Part shown: positions 1 to 8,350 of the stretch, in pieces
How the letters are laid out: every line of letters begins with the position of its first letter
Numbering within the stretch: position 1 is the stretch's first letter
Assembly (NCBI RefSeq): GCF_022397915.1
Contig: NZ_JAKEUO010000024.1
Span: forward strand, 1 to 64,000
Length of the DNA stretch: 64,000 nucleotides
Direction of reading: 5' to 3'
DNA from: Vibrio sp. Isolate34
GTDB taxonomy: Bacteria > Pseudomonadota > Gammaproteobacteria > Enterobacterales > Vibrionaceae
Notes under the pieces: generated by a model
What the model was told of the DNA's origin: nothing
Databases searched by the model: none
Seen by the model: only the letters and a program-made list of their open reading frames with translations
Position numbers and translations under genes: made by a program

Positions 1-503
1 ACTCAGCTCTGCTGCGACTATTTCGTGAGAGCTTGTAGCTACTGCAATATGCAGTTTAAGCCAGACTCTGCGCTTCCCATCAGAACCATACCATGCTTCT
101 TGACCTTCCATTCACCCTCGCCATAAACCTTGAGGCCAGTGGCATCAATTGCCAGGTGTTGTATTGCTCCTCTGGTTTTGGTTTTAAATGAAACCTCAAC
201 TTCCTTAGCTCGACGGCTTATACAGGTGTAGTGCGGGCAAACAAGCGGGATGTTAGCCAGCTTAAATACAGAGTCTAGAAAACCTTGTAGCGCTCTCAAT
301 GGCATAGAGAAAATGCGTTTCACTATCAGTGCGGTAGTAATGGCTAAGTCGCTGAATCGGCGAGGTCTACCACGCTTGCCTTGTTTGTTTTGTTTCCACT
401 CAGCTATCGTTTCCTCATCAATCCAAAAGGTCAGAGAAGCACGGTTGATTAAGGCTTTGTTGTACTGCTTCCAGTTAGTTGTTTTGTAACGAGGTTTAGG
501 CAT
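1..503 (-). pseudogene. IS5-family transposase, frameshifted and partial
   Basis: The minus-strand protein starts MPKPRYKTTNWKQYN and shows the IS5-group features: a transposase DDE N-terminal domain with a GRPRRFSDLAI segment, then LAIDATGLKVYGEGEW, which carries the first catalytic Asp. After EWKVKKHG the frame runs into a stop near position 39. A neighbouring frame from about position 82 downwards reads SDGKRRVWLKLHIAV and then SSHEIVAAEL, which is the expected family continuation. The coding sequence is therefore broken by an indel around positions 80-93, and the rest lies beyond the left edge. The element is probably immobile unless the shift is programmed; IS5-group transposases are normally one frame. 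Confidence 0.8.
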
Positions 504-562
504 GAGGCTACGACGATTGATGGGTGTAGCCGATCAGATCGTAGCTTCTAGATTTAGTTCCA

Positions 563-582
563 TCGAATTACGCAACAAAGCC
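563..582. repeat. IS5-family terminal inverted repeat
   Basis: On the minus strand this reads GGCTTTGTTGCGTAATTCGA, which resembles the GGCTTTGTTG ends of the IS903/IS5 group. It marks the exact right boundary of the insertion. The partner repeat is outside the window. Confidence 0.75.
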
Positions 583-591
583 TCGATGGTA
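583..591. repeat. Candidate target-site duplication (one copy)
   Basis: TCGATGGTA follows the inverted repeat directly and is also the first phaC codons (Ser-Met-Val). IS903-like elements duplicate 9 bp, so a second TCGATGGTA is expected on the other side of the element, outside the window. Confidence 0.4.
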
Positions 592-1629
592 CGTTGGTTG
601 CTTGAGCAAGGGCACAGCGTGTTCATGATGTCTTGGCGTAATCCGGGTGAGGCACAGAAAGACCAAGAATTCGGTGACTATGTCACGGAAGGCGCAGTGA
701 AAGCGGTCGCGGCGATTGAAGACATTACCGGTAAAGAACAAATCAACGCAGCAGGTTACTGTATCGGTGGCACGGTATTGGCTTCTACGGTTGCTTACTA
801 TGCGGCGAAACGCATGAAGAAGCGCATTAAAACCGCGACCTTCTTTACCACCCTGTTAGATTTTTCTCAGCCGGGTGAGGTTGGTGCGTATATCAATGAA
901 ACGATCATTAACGCGATTGAGAAACAGAACGACGCCAAAGGCTATATGGATGGTCGCTCGCTGAGCGTGACGTTCAGTTTACTTCGTGAAAACAGTTTGT
1001 ACTGGAACTACTACATTGATAACTACCTAAAAGGCAGCAGCCCAATGGAGTTTGATCTGTTGTACTGGAACAGTGACAGCACTAACGTTGCCGCTAAATG
1101 CCATAATTTCTTGCTGCGTGAGCTTTACCTTGAGAATAAACTTGTTCAAGACAAAGGCGTGAAAGTAGGCGGTGTTTGGATTGACCTGAATAAGATCAAA
1201 ATACCAAGCTACTTCATCTCGGCTAAAGAAGACCATATTGCCTTATGGCAGGGGACTTACCGTGGCGCACTGAATACCGGTGGTAATAAAACGTTTGTGC
1301 TTGGAGAGTCTGGTCATATTGCAGGCATTGTTAATCACCCAGACAAGAAAAAGTACGGATTCTGGCTAAACGATAACTTGGATGATTCTGCAGACGAGTG
1401 GCTATCGAATGCGACTCACAATGAAGGCTCATGGTGGACTCACTGGAATCAATGGCTGCAGGGCTTTGAAGCAGATGAGAAAATCGAACCGTTTAATCAA
1501 GGTTCTGAGCTGCACCCTGTAATTGGCAAGGCGCCGGGTAACTACGTAAAACAGGTACTTCCTATCGTCGATAAAGAGAACGTTGATACAGAAGTCGCAG
1601 AGAAAGACGTACCGGAAAGTGAGGCCTAA
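583..1629 (+). pseudogene. phaC: Poly(3-hydroxyalkanoate) synthase PhaC, 5' end lost to IS insertion
   Basis: This encodes the C-terminal two thirds of a class I PHA synthase, the enzyme that polymerises 3-hydroxyacyl-CoA into storage granules. From SMVRWLLEQGHSVFMMSW the sequence follows the family. The lipase-like box GYCIGGT holds the catalytic Cys (about nt 754-774), the Asp sits in SAKEDHIALW, and the His is in GESGHIAGIVN. Intact synthases are close to 590 residues, but only about 348 codons remain here. The frame stays open into the IS (an apparent ATG at 502), so a chimeric product is possible, but the N-terminal domain is gone. All three catalytic residues are present, so the loss is due to the insertion rather than slow decay. 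Confidence 0.88.
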
Positions 1630-1670
1630 AGTACGTATACGTATTTGAAAGTACAGAACGTCAAACAATA

Positions 1671-1698
1671 AAAAAGCCACTGAATTCAGTGGCTTTTT
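1671..1698. terminator. Bidirectional intrinsic terminator
   Basis: This is a perfect 28-base inverted repeat, AAAAAGCCACTGA paired with its complement around AATTC, with A-run and T-run flanks. It lies between the convergent phaC remnant and the nap operon and can serve both. Confidence 0.85.
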
Positions 1699-1750
1699 AG
1701 TGTCAACTTATCTCAAGCATAACTGGAAAAAGTTAACGCAATCTCGATTC

Positions 1751-1888
1751 TTAATCGATTTCTTTGTCTTTACCCATAGATAAAATCCAAAGAGACACGG
1801 CTGCAACACCTACGAAGCCACCAAGAATGATAACTGGCATAGCACTGTAACCTAGGATATGCCAAATTACGCTCTCTAAAGTACTCAT
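1751..1888 (-). CDS. Short single-pass membrane protein (TIGR02808-like), nap operon
   Basis: A 45-residue protein, MSTLESVIWHILGYSAMP followed by a hydrophobic segment VIILGGFVGVAAVSLWIL and a charged GKDKEID tail. AAGGAG lies eight bases before the ATG, and napC ends only 11 bases upstream, so it is the last gene of the nap transcript. Its length, single membrane helix and place after napC fit the short TIGR02808 family of Vibrio and relatives, as I recall it. The role is unknown; it could be a small subunit or assembly aid, by analogy with NapE, but NapE is a different sequence. Confidence 0.75.
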   Translation of the reverse strand: MSTLESVIWHILGYSAMPVIILGGFVGVAAVSLWILSMGKDKEID

Positions 1889-1899
1889 TCAATTGCTCC

Positions 1900-2478
1900 T
1901 TATTGCCAGCCTTCAACGCCGTGCATGTCTGGTAGTTTATGTGCGATGCCTTTGTGGCAGTCTACACATGTCTTCTCACCAGAAGCCAGCGCTGTTGAGT
2001 GTTGTTTCGCACTACGGGGACTCTGTTCGGAGAAGTCCATGTAATCGAACTGGTGACAGTTACGACACTCAAGTGAATCGTTCTTCTTCAATCGAGCCCA
2101 TTCGCGCTCAGCTAAGTGATGACGACGCTCTTTGAATTTCTCAGGCGTATCAATCGTCTTTGAAATAAAGTGAGCATATAGCTCTTTTGATGCTTGAACT
2201 TTACGAACAATCTTATCCGTCCACTCATGCGGTACGTGACAGTCTGAACAGATTGCACGAACGCCTGAACGGTTAGAGTAGTGAATCGTCTCTTGGATCT
2301 CTTCAACGATAGGTGCGTGACAGCCAGAACAGAACTCTTCTGTATTGGTTGCTTCCATACCCGTGTTAAATGCCCCCCAGAATAAAAGACCACCAGAGAA
2401 CCCCAAGAAAAGTACAAGGCCTACGGCTGCTTTACTTGGAGTTGTCAGTCTTTTCCAAAACGCTTTCAATAATTTCAT
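1900..2478 (-). CDS. napC: Periplasmic nitrate reductase, tetraheme cytochrome c NapC
   Basis: A 192-residue NapC/NirT-family membrane-anchored cytochrome that oxidises membrane quinol and passes electrons to NapB-NapA. One N-terminal helix (about residues 18-38) anchors it. Four CXXCH haem sites follow: CSGCH, CSDCH, CRNCH and CVDCH. Length and motif spacing are normal for the family. It lies 29 bases after napB and 11 bases before the small terminal gene. Expression should follow the nap promoter ahead of napF. Confidence 0.95.
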   Translation of the reverse strand: MKLLKAFWKRLTTPSKAAVGLVLFLGFSGGLLFWGAFNTGMEATNTEEFCSGCHAPIVEEIQETIHYSNRSGVRAICSDCHVPHEWTDKIVRKVQASKELYAHFISKTIDTPEKFKERRHHLAEREWARLKKNDSLECRNCHQFDYMDFSEQSPRSAKQHSTALASGEKTCVDCHKGIAHKLPDMHGVEGWQ

Positions 2479-2507
2479 ATAATAGCCTCTCTACAATACG
2501 GCTAAGA

Positions 2508-2963
2508 TTAGCGTAGTGAGTCAACAGGTTTGAACTCGTTCTCTACCAATGGTTTCGCATTAGCTTGAGGAACGTGACACTGCAGACAGAAGTAACGACG
2601 AGGTGAAACGTCAGCAAGTACTGCATCTTCACGGTTCATGTAGTGAGTAACACTAATTTTTGTTGCACCCATCTCTTTCGCATTTTTCCAGCTGTGGCAA
2701 GACAGACATTTGTTTGCGTTCAGAGAGACTTCGTAGCTACGGATATTGTGAGGTACCAATGGTGGCTGGTATACGTAATCGCTTTCAAGCACTTGGTCGC
2801 GAGGGTACTTTTTGAAGTCGTCTGCTGCGCGCGTTGCTTCAAGTTCACTTACACCACGTAAAGACTCTACGCCACCAATGCCGCCAGGGTTATCCAGCTC
2901 AGCTTGAGCCACGCCAGCTAGCAAAAGACCAGCTGATAGTAGGGCAGTAATCAGTTTTTTCAT
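2508..2963 (-). CDS. napB: Periplasmic nitrate reductase, diheme cytochrome c NapB
   Basis: A 151-residue secreted small subunit of the NapAB complex that transfers electrons from NapC to NapA. A Sec signal peptide is clear (MKKLITALLSAGLLLAGVAQA). Two haem motifs, CLSCH and CLQCH, are present with the flanking His residues typical of NapB. It is separated from napA by 109 bases that contain a strong hairpin, the only sizeable gap inside this operon. Confidence 0.95.
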   Translation of the reverse strand: MKKLITALLSAGLLLAGVAQAELDNPGGIGGVESLRGVSELEATRAADDFKKYPRDQVLESDYVYQPPLVPHNIRSYEVSLNANKCLSCHSWKNAKEMGATKISVTHYMNREDAVLADVSPRRYFCLQCHVPQANAKPLVENEFKPVDSLR

Positions 2964-2999
2964 GTTAATTTCTCCGCCTAAAGGCTAATTCTTTGAGAG

Positions 3000-3031
3000 G
3001 GCTACTTTTTCTAAATGGTGAAAAAGTAGCC
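3000..3031 (-). other. Intercistronic hairpin between napA and napB
   Basis: A perfect 12-bp stem (GGCTACTTTTTC and its complement) with an 8-base loop. There is no long U tail on the reading strand, so it looks more like an mRNA processing or stability element, or a partial terminator, that would change the napA to napBC ratio. Confidence 0.6.
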
Positions 3032-3072
3032 ACAATATTAAACACTTAAGATCGTTTCTCTAAGCCTAGGGC

Positions 3073-5562
3073 TTAAGCAACTTTAGTGATCTTAACTGGA
3101 CACTTCTTGTAGTCCGTCTGTTTAGACAGAGGATCCGTTGCATCCAAGATCAACTTGTTGATCAGAATTCTTGCATCAAAGAATGGTACGAATACCAAGC
3201 CTTGTGGTGGACGGTTACGGCCGCGAGTTTCAACACGCACACGAACTTCACCACGTTTGTTTTCGATAAGAACTTCATCACCACGGCGTAGACCACGAGC
3301 TTTAGCGTCAGCAGGGTGCATGTAACAAAGTGCATCCGGTACTGCTTTGTAAAGTTCTGGTACACGACGAGTCATAGTACCTGTGTGCCAGTGCTCAAGA
3401 ACACGACCTGTACATAGCCACATATCGTATTCATCGTTTGGTACTTCAGGTGGCGCTTCGTATGGAGCATTGATGATCAGTGCTTTACCATCTGGTTTGC
3501 CGTAGAAGTCCCAACCAGAACCTTTCTTAGCGTATGGATCTGAACCTTCTTTAAAGCGCCATAGTGTTTCTTTACCGTCAACAACTGGCCAACGTAGGCC
3601 GCGTACTTTGTGGTAAGTATCGTATGGTGCTAGATCGTGGCCGTGGTCGCGACCAAAGGCTGCGTACTCTTCGAATAGACCTTTTTGAACGTAGAAACCT
3701 TGTGCTTGTGCATCGTCGTTAAGCTCTTGAGCTTCAGACAGAGGGAAAGCATCAACATTGCCGTTTTTGTAAAGCACGTCGTACATGGTTTTGCCACGGT
3801 ACTCAGGCATTTTCGCAACCAGTTCTTCACCCCAAACTTCTTCAATAGTAAAGCGCTTAGAGAATTCCATGATTTGCCATAGGTCAGACTTAGCTTCACC
3901 TACCGTTTTCACTTGTTGGTACCATGCTTGTGTACGACGCTCTGCGTTACCGTAAGCACCTTCTTTCTCAATCCACATTGCTGTAGGAAGGATAAGGTCA
4001 GCCGCTTGAGCTGTTGCTGTTGGGTACGGGTCTGAACAAACAATGAAGTTATCTGGGTTACGGTAACCAGGCAGACGCTCAGTGTTGATGTTTGGACCAG
4101 CTTGCATGTTGTTGTTACACATTACCCAGTAAGCGTTGATCGTACCGTCTTTTAATGCACGGTCTTGAGCAACAGCGTGTTTACCAGGTTTTGCTGGGAT
4201 AGTGCCTTCTGGAAGTTTCCAGATGTCTTCTGCAATTTTACGGTGTTTAGGGTTAGCAACCACCATATCTGCAGGTAGACGGTGAGAGAACGTACCTACT
4301 TCACGAGCTGTACCACACGCAGATGGTTGGCCAGTTAGTGAGAATGGGCTGTTACCTGGAGTAGAAATCTTACCTGTTAGAAGGTGGATGTTGTACACAA
4401 GGCTGTTCATCCATACACCACGAGTATGTTGGTTCATACCCATTGTCCATAGAGACATTACTTTGATGTTTGGATCCGCGTATTGCTTAGCAAGCTTGAT
4501 CAGGTTCTCTTCAGATACGCCTGACATTTCAGATGCTTTTTCTACTGTGTACTCAGCAACAGACGCTTTGTAGTCTTCGAAAGAGATAGCAGTCATTTCA
4601 CCTGAGTTAGGGTTTGCTGCTGCTTTCTGTAGTGGATCATCGTCACGAAGGCCGTAACCGATGTCTGTTGTTGCTTGCTTGAAGTTCGTGTGTTTGTTCA
4701 CGAAGTCCCAGTTAACTGCATCGTTTTGGATGATGTAGTTTGCGATGAAGTTTGCAATCGCAAGGTCAGACTGAGGGTTGAAGATGTAACCAGTGTCTGC
4801 AAGCTCAAAAGAACGGTGGTAGTACGTAGATAGTACGTTTACTTGAACGTGTGGGTGGCTTAGACGACGGTCTGTAATACGAGTCCATAGTACTGGGTGC
4901 ATTTCTGCCATGTTTGAACCCCACAGTACAAATGCGTCTGCGTGTTCAAAGTCATCGTAACAACCCATTGGCTCATCGATACCGAAGGTACGCATGAATG
5001 CACCTACCGCAGAAGCCATACAGTGACGAGCGTTTGGATCGATGTTGTTTGAACGGAAACCCGCTTTCATCATCTTAACGGCTGCGTAGCCTTCCATTAC
5101 TGTCCACTGACCAGAACCGAACATACCAACACCTGTTGGGCCGTTCTTCTTAAGCGATGCTTTCCATTTCTCAGCCATCACGTCGAACGCTTTGTCCCAA
5201 GATACTGGTGCGAAATCACCATCTTTATGGAACTCGCCATCTTTCATACGAAGAAGAGGCTGCTCTAGACGGTCTTTGCCGTACATGATTTTTGAAAGGA
5301 AGTAGCCTTTGATACAGTTAAGGCCTTTGTTTACCGGTGCTTCTGGGTCGCCTTGAGTTGCAACCACTTTGCCGTTTTGAGTACCTACTAGTACCGAACA
5401 ACCCGTACCACAAAAACGACAAGGCGCTTTATCCCACGTGATTTTTGTTTGATCAGAGCTAGCAATCAGGTTGGTTGCTGTTGCCGGTAGTGTTACACCT
5501 GCAACGGCTGCCGCTGATGCAGCTGCGTTTGCTTTCACAAACGCACGTCTTGTCATTTTCAT
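3073..5562 (-). CDS. napA: Periplasmic nitrate reductase, catalytic subunit NapA
   Basis: An 829-residue molybdenum enzyme, the usual length for NapA, reducing nitrate to nitrite in the periplasm. A twin-arginine signal (TRRAFVKA) precedes an Ala-rich hydrophobic stretch, so it is exported folded. The [4Fe-4S] site is CRFCGTGC (Cys 48, 51, 55) with a fourth Cys near residue 83. The Mo-ligating Cys lies in ARHCMASAVG. Molybdopterin guanine dinucleotide-binding and C-terminal domains follow in normal order. The start overlaps the end of napD by four bases, matching the role of NapD as its signal-binding chaperone. Confidence 0.97.
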   Translation of the reverse strand: MKMTRRAFVKANAAASAAAVAGVTLPATATNLIASSDQTKITWDKAPCRFCGTGCSVLVGTQNGKVVATQGDPEAPVNKGLNCIKGYFLSKIMYGKDRLEQPLLRMKDGEFHKDGDFAPVSWDKAFDVMAEKWKASLKKNGPTGVGMFGSGQWTVMEGYAAVKMMKAGFRSNNIDPNARHCMASAVGAFMRTFGIDEPMGCYDDFEHADAFVLWGSNMAEMHPVLWTRITDRRLSHPHVQVNVLSTYYHRSFELADTGYIFNPQSDLAIANFIANYIIQNDAVNWDFVNKHTNFKQATTDIGYGLRDDDPLQKAAANPNSGEMTAISFEDYKASVAEYTVEKASEMSGVSEENLIKLAKQYADPNIKVMSLWTMGMNQHTRGVWMNSLVYNIHLLTGKISTPGNSPFSLTGQPSACGTAREVGTFSHRLPADMVVANPKHRKIAEDIWKLPEGTIPAKPGKHAVAQDRALKDGTINAYWVMCNNNMQAGPNINTERLPGYRNPDNFIVCSDPYPTATAQAADLILPTAMWIEKEGAYGNAERRTQAWYQQVKTVGEAKSDLWQIMEFSKRFTIEEVWGEELVAKMPEYRGKTMYDVLYKNGNVDAFPLSEAQELNDDAQAQGFYVQKGLFEEYAAFGRDHGHDLAPYDTYHKVRGLRWPVVDGKETLWRFKEGSDPYAKKGSGWDFYGKPDGKALIINAPYEAPPEVPNDEYDMWLCTGRVLEHWHTGTMTRRVPELYKAVPDALCYMHPADAKARGLRRGDEVLIENKRGEVRVRVETRGRNRPPQGLVFVPFFDARILINKLILDATDPLSKQTDYKKCPVKITKVA

Positions 5563-5864
5563 ACTTCACCCTCAAGTTGAGAATTGTTGCTTCCAGTTTC
5601 TAAATCCGTTTCTTCTAGTCCAGTTTCGATTTGGTGATAAACCAAAGCTGTCCCTAAAACGTTCTTAATGTTGTTTATTGCTTCGATGGTGTCCGTTACA
5701 AAACCTTGGTTTTCGGTTTCTAGGACCACGATGATTTTGCCTTCAGGGCTATCTCCGTAGATCTCAGCGTTATCGAATTGCTCGATCTCTGCTTTTATCT
5801 CATTGAGATGCTCTGGGCTCACATGCACGACTAAACTTGATATATGCACTTCATTTAGTGCCAT
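5559..5864 (-). CDS. napD: NapA signal-peptide chaperone NapD
   Basis: A 101-residue cytoplasmic NapD-family protein. It opens with EVHISSLVVHVSPEHLNEI, typical of the ferredoxin-like fold of this family, which binds the twin-arginine signal of NapA during cofactor insertion. A charged tail (TGLEETDLETGSNN) follows the fold. It overlaps napA by four bases, implying coupled translation. Confidence 0.93.
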   Translation of the reverse strand: MALNEVHISSLVVHVSPEHLNEIKAEIEQFDNAEIYGDSPEGKIIVVLETENQGFVTDTIEAINNIKNVLGTALVYHQIETGLEETDLETGSNNSQLEGEV

Positions 5865-5886
5865 AAATTGCTCTCGTTATTTTTAT

Positions 5887-6366
5887 TTATGCATTACTCA
5901 CAAGAATAGCTGAAGTAGGGCAAACTGCTACGCAGGCTCCACAACCGTTACACTCATTTAACTCGATTTTTGGTAGAGCAACACTGCCTGCTCTAAGTTG
6001 AAATTGAATGGCCATAGGTTCACACATGTCACCACAGCTTCGGCATTCAACATTTTGTTGCGCTAAACACTTATCAGAAATACGTGCTTTTGCTTGCCAA
6101 GGCTCTCCTTGCTTTGGCGTAAAAATGGGTTCAGGACAAACGTCTGCACACTGATAGCAGAACGTACATTCATCAATTGAGAAATCGACAGTAGGAAACC
6201 CACCATCGCCTACAATGATTATCTCAGTCTCACAACTCTCGATGCATTTACCGCAGCGAGTGCAGTCATCTGCAAAGCTTTCTAGGTTTTTAATCCAAGG
6301 CAAACGAATCTGGCTTGAATCAACTTTTCGTCTAGAAAATAGACGGCGTTTTGATAGATCTACCAC
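5887..6366 (-). CDS. napF: Ferredoxin-type protein NapF
   Basis: A 159-residue cytoplasmic iron-sulfur protein needed for NapA maturation. Three Cys-rich clusters of the [4Fe-4S] type are visible: CTRCGKCIESC, CTFCYQCADVC and CNGCGACVAVC. There are also extra cysteines around CRSCGDMC. An N-terminal RRRLFSRRK-like basic stretch is usual for NapF. Translation starts at GTG. It is the first gene of the nap operon, and the promoter region to its right is shared with divergent narQ. Confidence 0.93.
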   Translation of the reverse strand: MVDLSKRRLFSRRKVDSSQIRLPWIKNLESFADDCTRCGKCIESCETEIIIVGDGGFPTVDFSIDECTFCYQCADVCPEPIFTPKQGEPWQAKARISDKCLAQQNVECRSCGDMCEPMAIQFQLRAGSVALPKIELNECNGCGACVAVCPTSAILVSNA

Positions 6367-6474
6367 TAGATACCCATAGATGTTGCTAAGATGTTGTAAT
6401 TGTAGGTCATTATTCCATTAATATCTTGTAATTTGTCCTCACAAGTAGTGTAGTTTTAGAAACAATTGTATAAA

Positions 6475-6490
6475 TACCCCCTTAGGGCTA
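6475..6490. promoter_or_regulatory. Candidate NarP 7-2-7 binding site
   Basis: TACCCCC-TT-AGGGCTA is a 7-2-7 inverted heptamer pair close to the NarP/NarL consensus TACYYMT-N2-AKRRGTA. It lies between napF and narQ, where the NarP encoded next door would be expected to act. Confidence 0.5.
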
Positions 6491-6504
6491 ATTGAGGGCA
6501 TATA

Positions 6505-6518
6505 TTGTCTCAGATCAA
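6505..6518. promoter_or_regulatory. Candidate FNR binding site
   Basis: TTGTCTCAGATCAA is close to the FNR consensus TTGATNNNNATCAA; the right half is exact and the left half keeps TTG. An FNR plus NarP pair in the nap-narQ intergenic region fits anaerobic, nitrate-dependent control. Confidence 0.5.
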
Positions 6519-6619
6519 TAAATTACGAAGCGAGTGATCACATATTGAATGGAGCTATGATTTTTGATGTGTGACAATACGATCTTGCTGGCAAGTCATT
6601 TATCAATAGGAAGGCTCTT

Positions 6620-8350
6620 TTGCTTATAAAACCGGTTTCATCTGTAACGAGTACGATAGCCAAATCACTGCTGTCTATACTGCTGTTGTCGGTTGCTACG
6701 ACTGGCTTTGCTATCTTTACATTGGCTTCAAGCTTGAATGATGCAGAAGCGGTGAACGTCGCAGGTTCAATGCGAATGCAGAGCTACCGTCTAGCCCATG
6801 ATATTCAAATAGAATCAGTTGATTATGATTCTCATATTCACGAGTTTGAGCGATCGCTTTACTCTCGATCCATGACCAAGTTGGTCAGTTGGAATGTTCC
6901 GACGGACATCACAGAAGATTATTACTTGATCATTGGTCGTTGGCATGAATTGAAGCGAGTATTGAACAGTGAAGATCGAAAGCACTATCTCGTATTAGTT
7001 GAAAACTTCGTGACTGAAATCGATGGCTTCGTTTTTAAGCTGCAAGAGTTCTCTGAAGATAAGCTGATTAAATTGGCGTGGGCTGGTGGTATTGGTTTAG
7101 GCGGAATTCTCGTCATATCTCTTTTTGTTGTTCACTTTGTACGTAAACAGGTTGTTAAACCTCTGCATGCCTTAGTTGGAGCTAGCCAGCGAATCAAGAA
7201 CAGTGATTTTGAGGTAGAACTCAAAGTGAACAGTAACAACGAAATGGGTATTCTGACGAAAACCTTCAACTCGATGGCGAAAGATCTCGGCGTGCTTTAT
7301 CGCAATCTTGAAGATGTAGTAGATGCTAAGACGGTAGAACTACAAAATGCTAACCAGTCATTGCAGGCACTTTATAACTCGTCACAAGAGCTCACGGTGA
7401 CGCGTATCGCGCCTGAAAACTTCCGAGCTATCTTGCAGCATCTCGTAAGCTTGGAAGGGATTGAATCATTGAGGCTAGAGATCGTAGATAACTCAGGCCG
7501 TTCATTGATTATGGATGAAGGTTACGATTCGAATTTAGATTACGAAAAGTTCGAGATGAAGTTGGATGATAACGAACTTATTCTTGGCTACTTGTACTGT
7601 TCTTATCACCACGGGCATTCTACCAAGGCGCTGATCGAGAGCTTTATTCAACTGTTATCTCGAGCTATTTATTATAATCGCGCTCAAAAGAAAGCCGAAC
7701 AGCTTATTATTATGGAAGAACGTGCGACGATCGCACGTGAGTTACACGATTCACTAGCTCAATCACTGTCATACTTGAAAATCCAAGTTACATTATTAAA
7801 GCGTGTGATTGGTAAACTACCAGAGCAGCAACACAGAGAGCAGTCAGAGCAAATAGCGTCGGAAATCGGTAATGGTTTAGCAGACGCCTATACTCAGTTA
7901 AGAGAGCTACTCACCACATTCAGGTTGACCATAAAAGAGGGCAACTTTGGAGATGCCTTGAGCACCATGCTTGAGGAACTCAGTGAAAGAACCGATGCGA
8001 AGATTAACCTCACCAATAATCTTTCATCGATTGAACTTGATGCACACAGTCAGGTTCACTTGCTTCAATTGATTCGTGAAGCAACAATAAACGCAATAAA
8101 ACACGCCAATGCCGACTTGATAGATGTATGCTGTATCGATGAGGACGGTGAAGTGTTAGTCGTGATTAAAGATAATGGAGACGGCTTTGACTCAAGTAGT
8201 TCTAAAATGAACCACTATGGGATGAGCATTATGCAGGAGCGTGCGGCAAGACTGAATGGCGACTTAACGATTGAAACGGCTCAAGGTGAAGGCTGTACAG
8301 TCATATTGAAATATAAAAGTTTGAAGGAAGTTAAAGTTGACGATTTGTAA
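6620..8350 (+). CDS. narQ: Nitrate/nitrite sensor histidine kinase NarQ
   Basis: A 576-residue membrane sensor kinase. Two transmembrane helices (about residues 12-35 and 150-172) flank a periplasmic domain with the nitrate-binding P-box-like segment NVAGSMRMQSYRLAHDIQ. A HAMP domain, a central GAF-like region and a HisKA_3 dimerisation domain follow; the phospho-His is in ERATIARELHDSLAQSL. The HATPase segment has EATINAIKHA and DNGDGF. The start codon is TTG with AGGAAGG upstream; no better ATG exists. It overlaps narP by 14 bases. Gene context with nap favours NarQ over NarX. Confidence 0.92.
   Translation: MLIKPVSSVTSTIAKSLLSILLLSVATTGFAIFTLASSLNDAEAVNVAGSMRMQSYRLAHDIQIESVDYDSHIHEFERSLYSRSMTKLVSWNVPTDITEDYYLIIGRWHELKRVLNSEDRKHYLVLVENFVTEIDGFVFKLQEFSEDKLIKLAWAGGIGLGGILVISLFVVHFVRKQVVKPLHALVGASQRIKNSDFEVELKVNSNNEMGILTKTFNSMAKDLGVLYRNLEDVVDAKTVELQNANQSLQALYNSSQELTVTRIAPENFRAILQHLVSLEGIESLRLEIVDNSGRSLIMDEGYDSNLDYEKFEMKLDDNELILGYLYCSYHHGHSTKALIESFIQLLSRAIYYNRAQKKAEQLIIMEERATIARELHDSLAQSLSYLKIQVTLLKRVIGKLPEQQHREQSEQIASEIGNGLADAYTQLRELLTTFRLTIKEGNFGDALSTMLEELSERTDAKINLTNNLSSIELDAHSQVHLLQLIREATINAIKHANADLIDVCCIDEDGEVLVVIKDNGDGFDSSSSKMNHYGMSIMQERAARLNGDLTIETAQGEGCTVILKYKSLKEVKVDDL

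Larger units (their letters stand above)
1..582 (-). mobile_element. IS5-family insertion sequence, partial (left part outside window)
   Basis: One end of an IS5-family element (IS903-like group) lies inside phaC. The visible end is marked by a terminal inverted repeat that reads GGCTTTGTTGCG on the minus strand and finishes at position 582. The transposase gene reads leftwards from 503, leaving about 80 bases of leader, as expected for this family. PHA synthase coding sequence resumes immediately to the right at 583. The other end of the element and the 5' part of phaC lie outside the window. Family assignment rests on the transposase sequence and the inverted repeat; the exact IS name was not determined. 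Confidence 0.85.

Noticed and set aside
502..582. ATG at 502 as the real phaC start
   Set aside because: Bases 502-582 belong to the insertion sequence, and the inverted repeat ends at 582; the residues do not match PHA synthases until codon 28.
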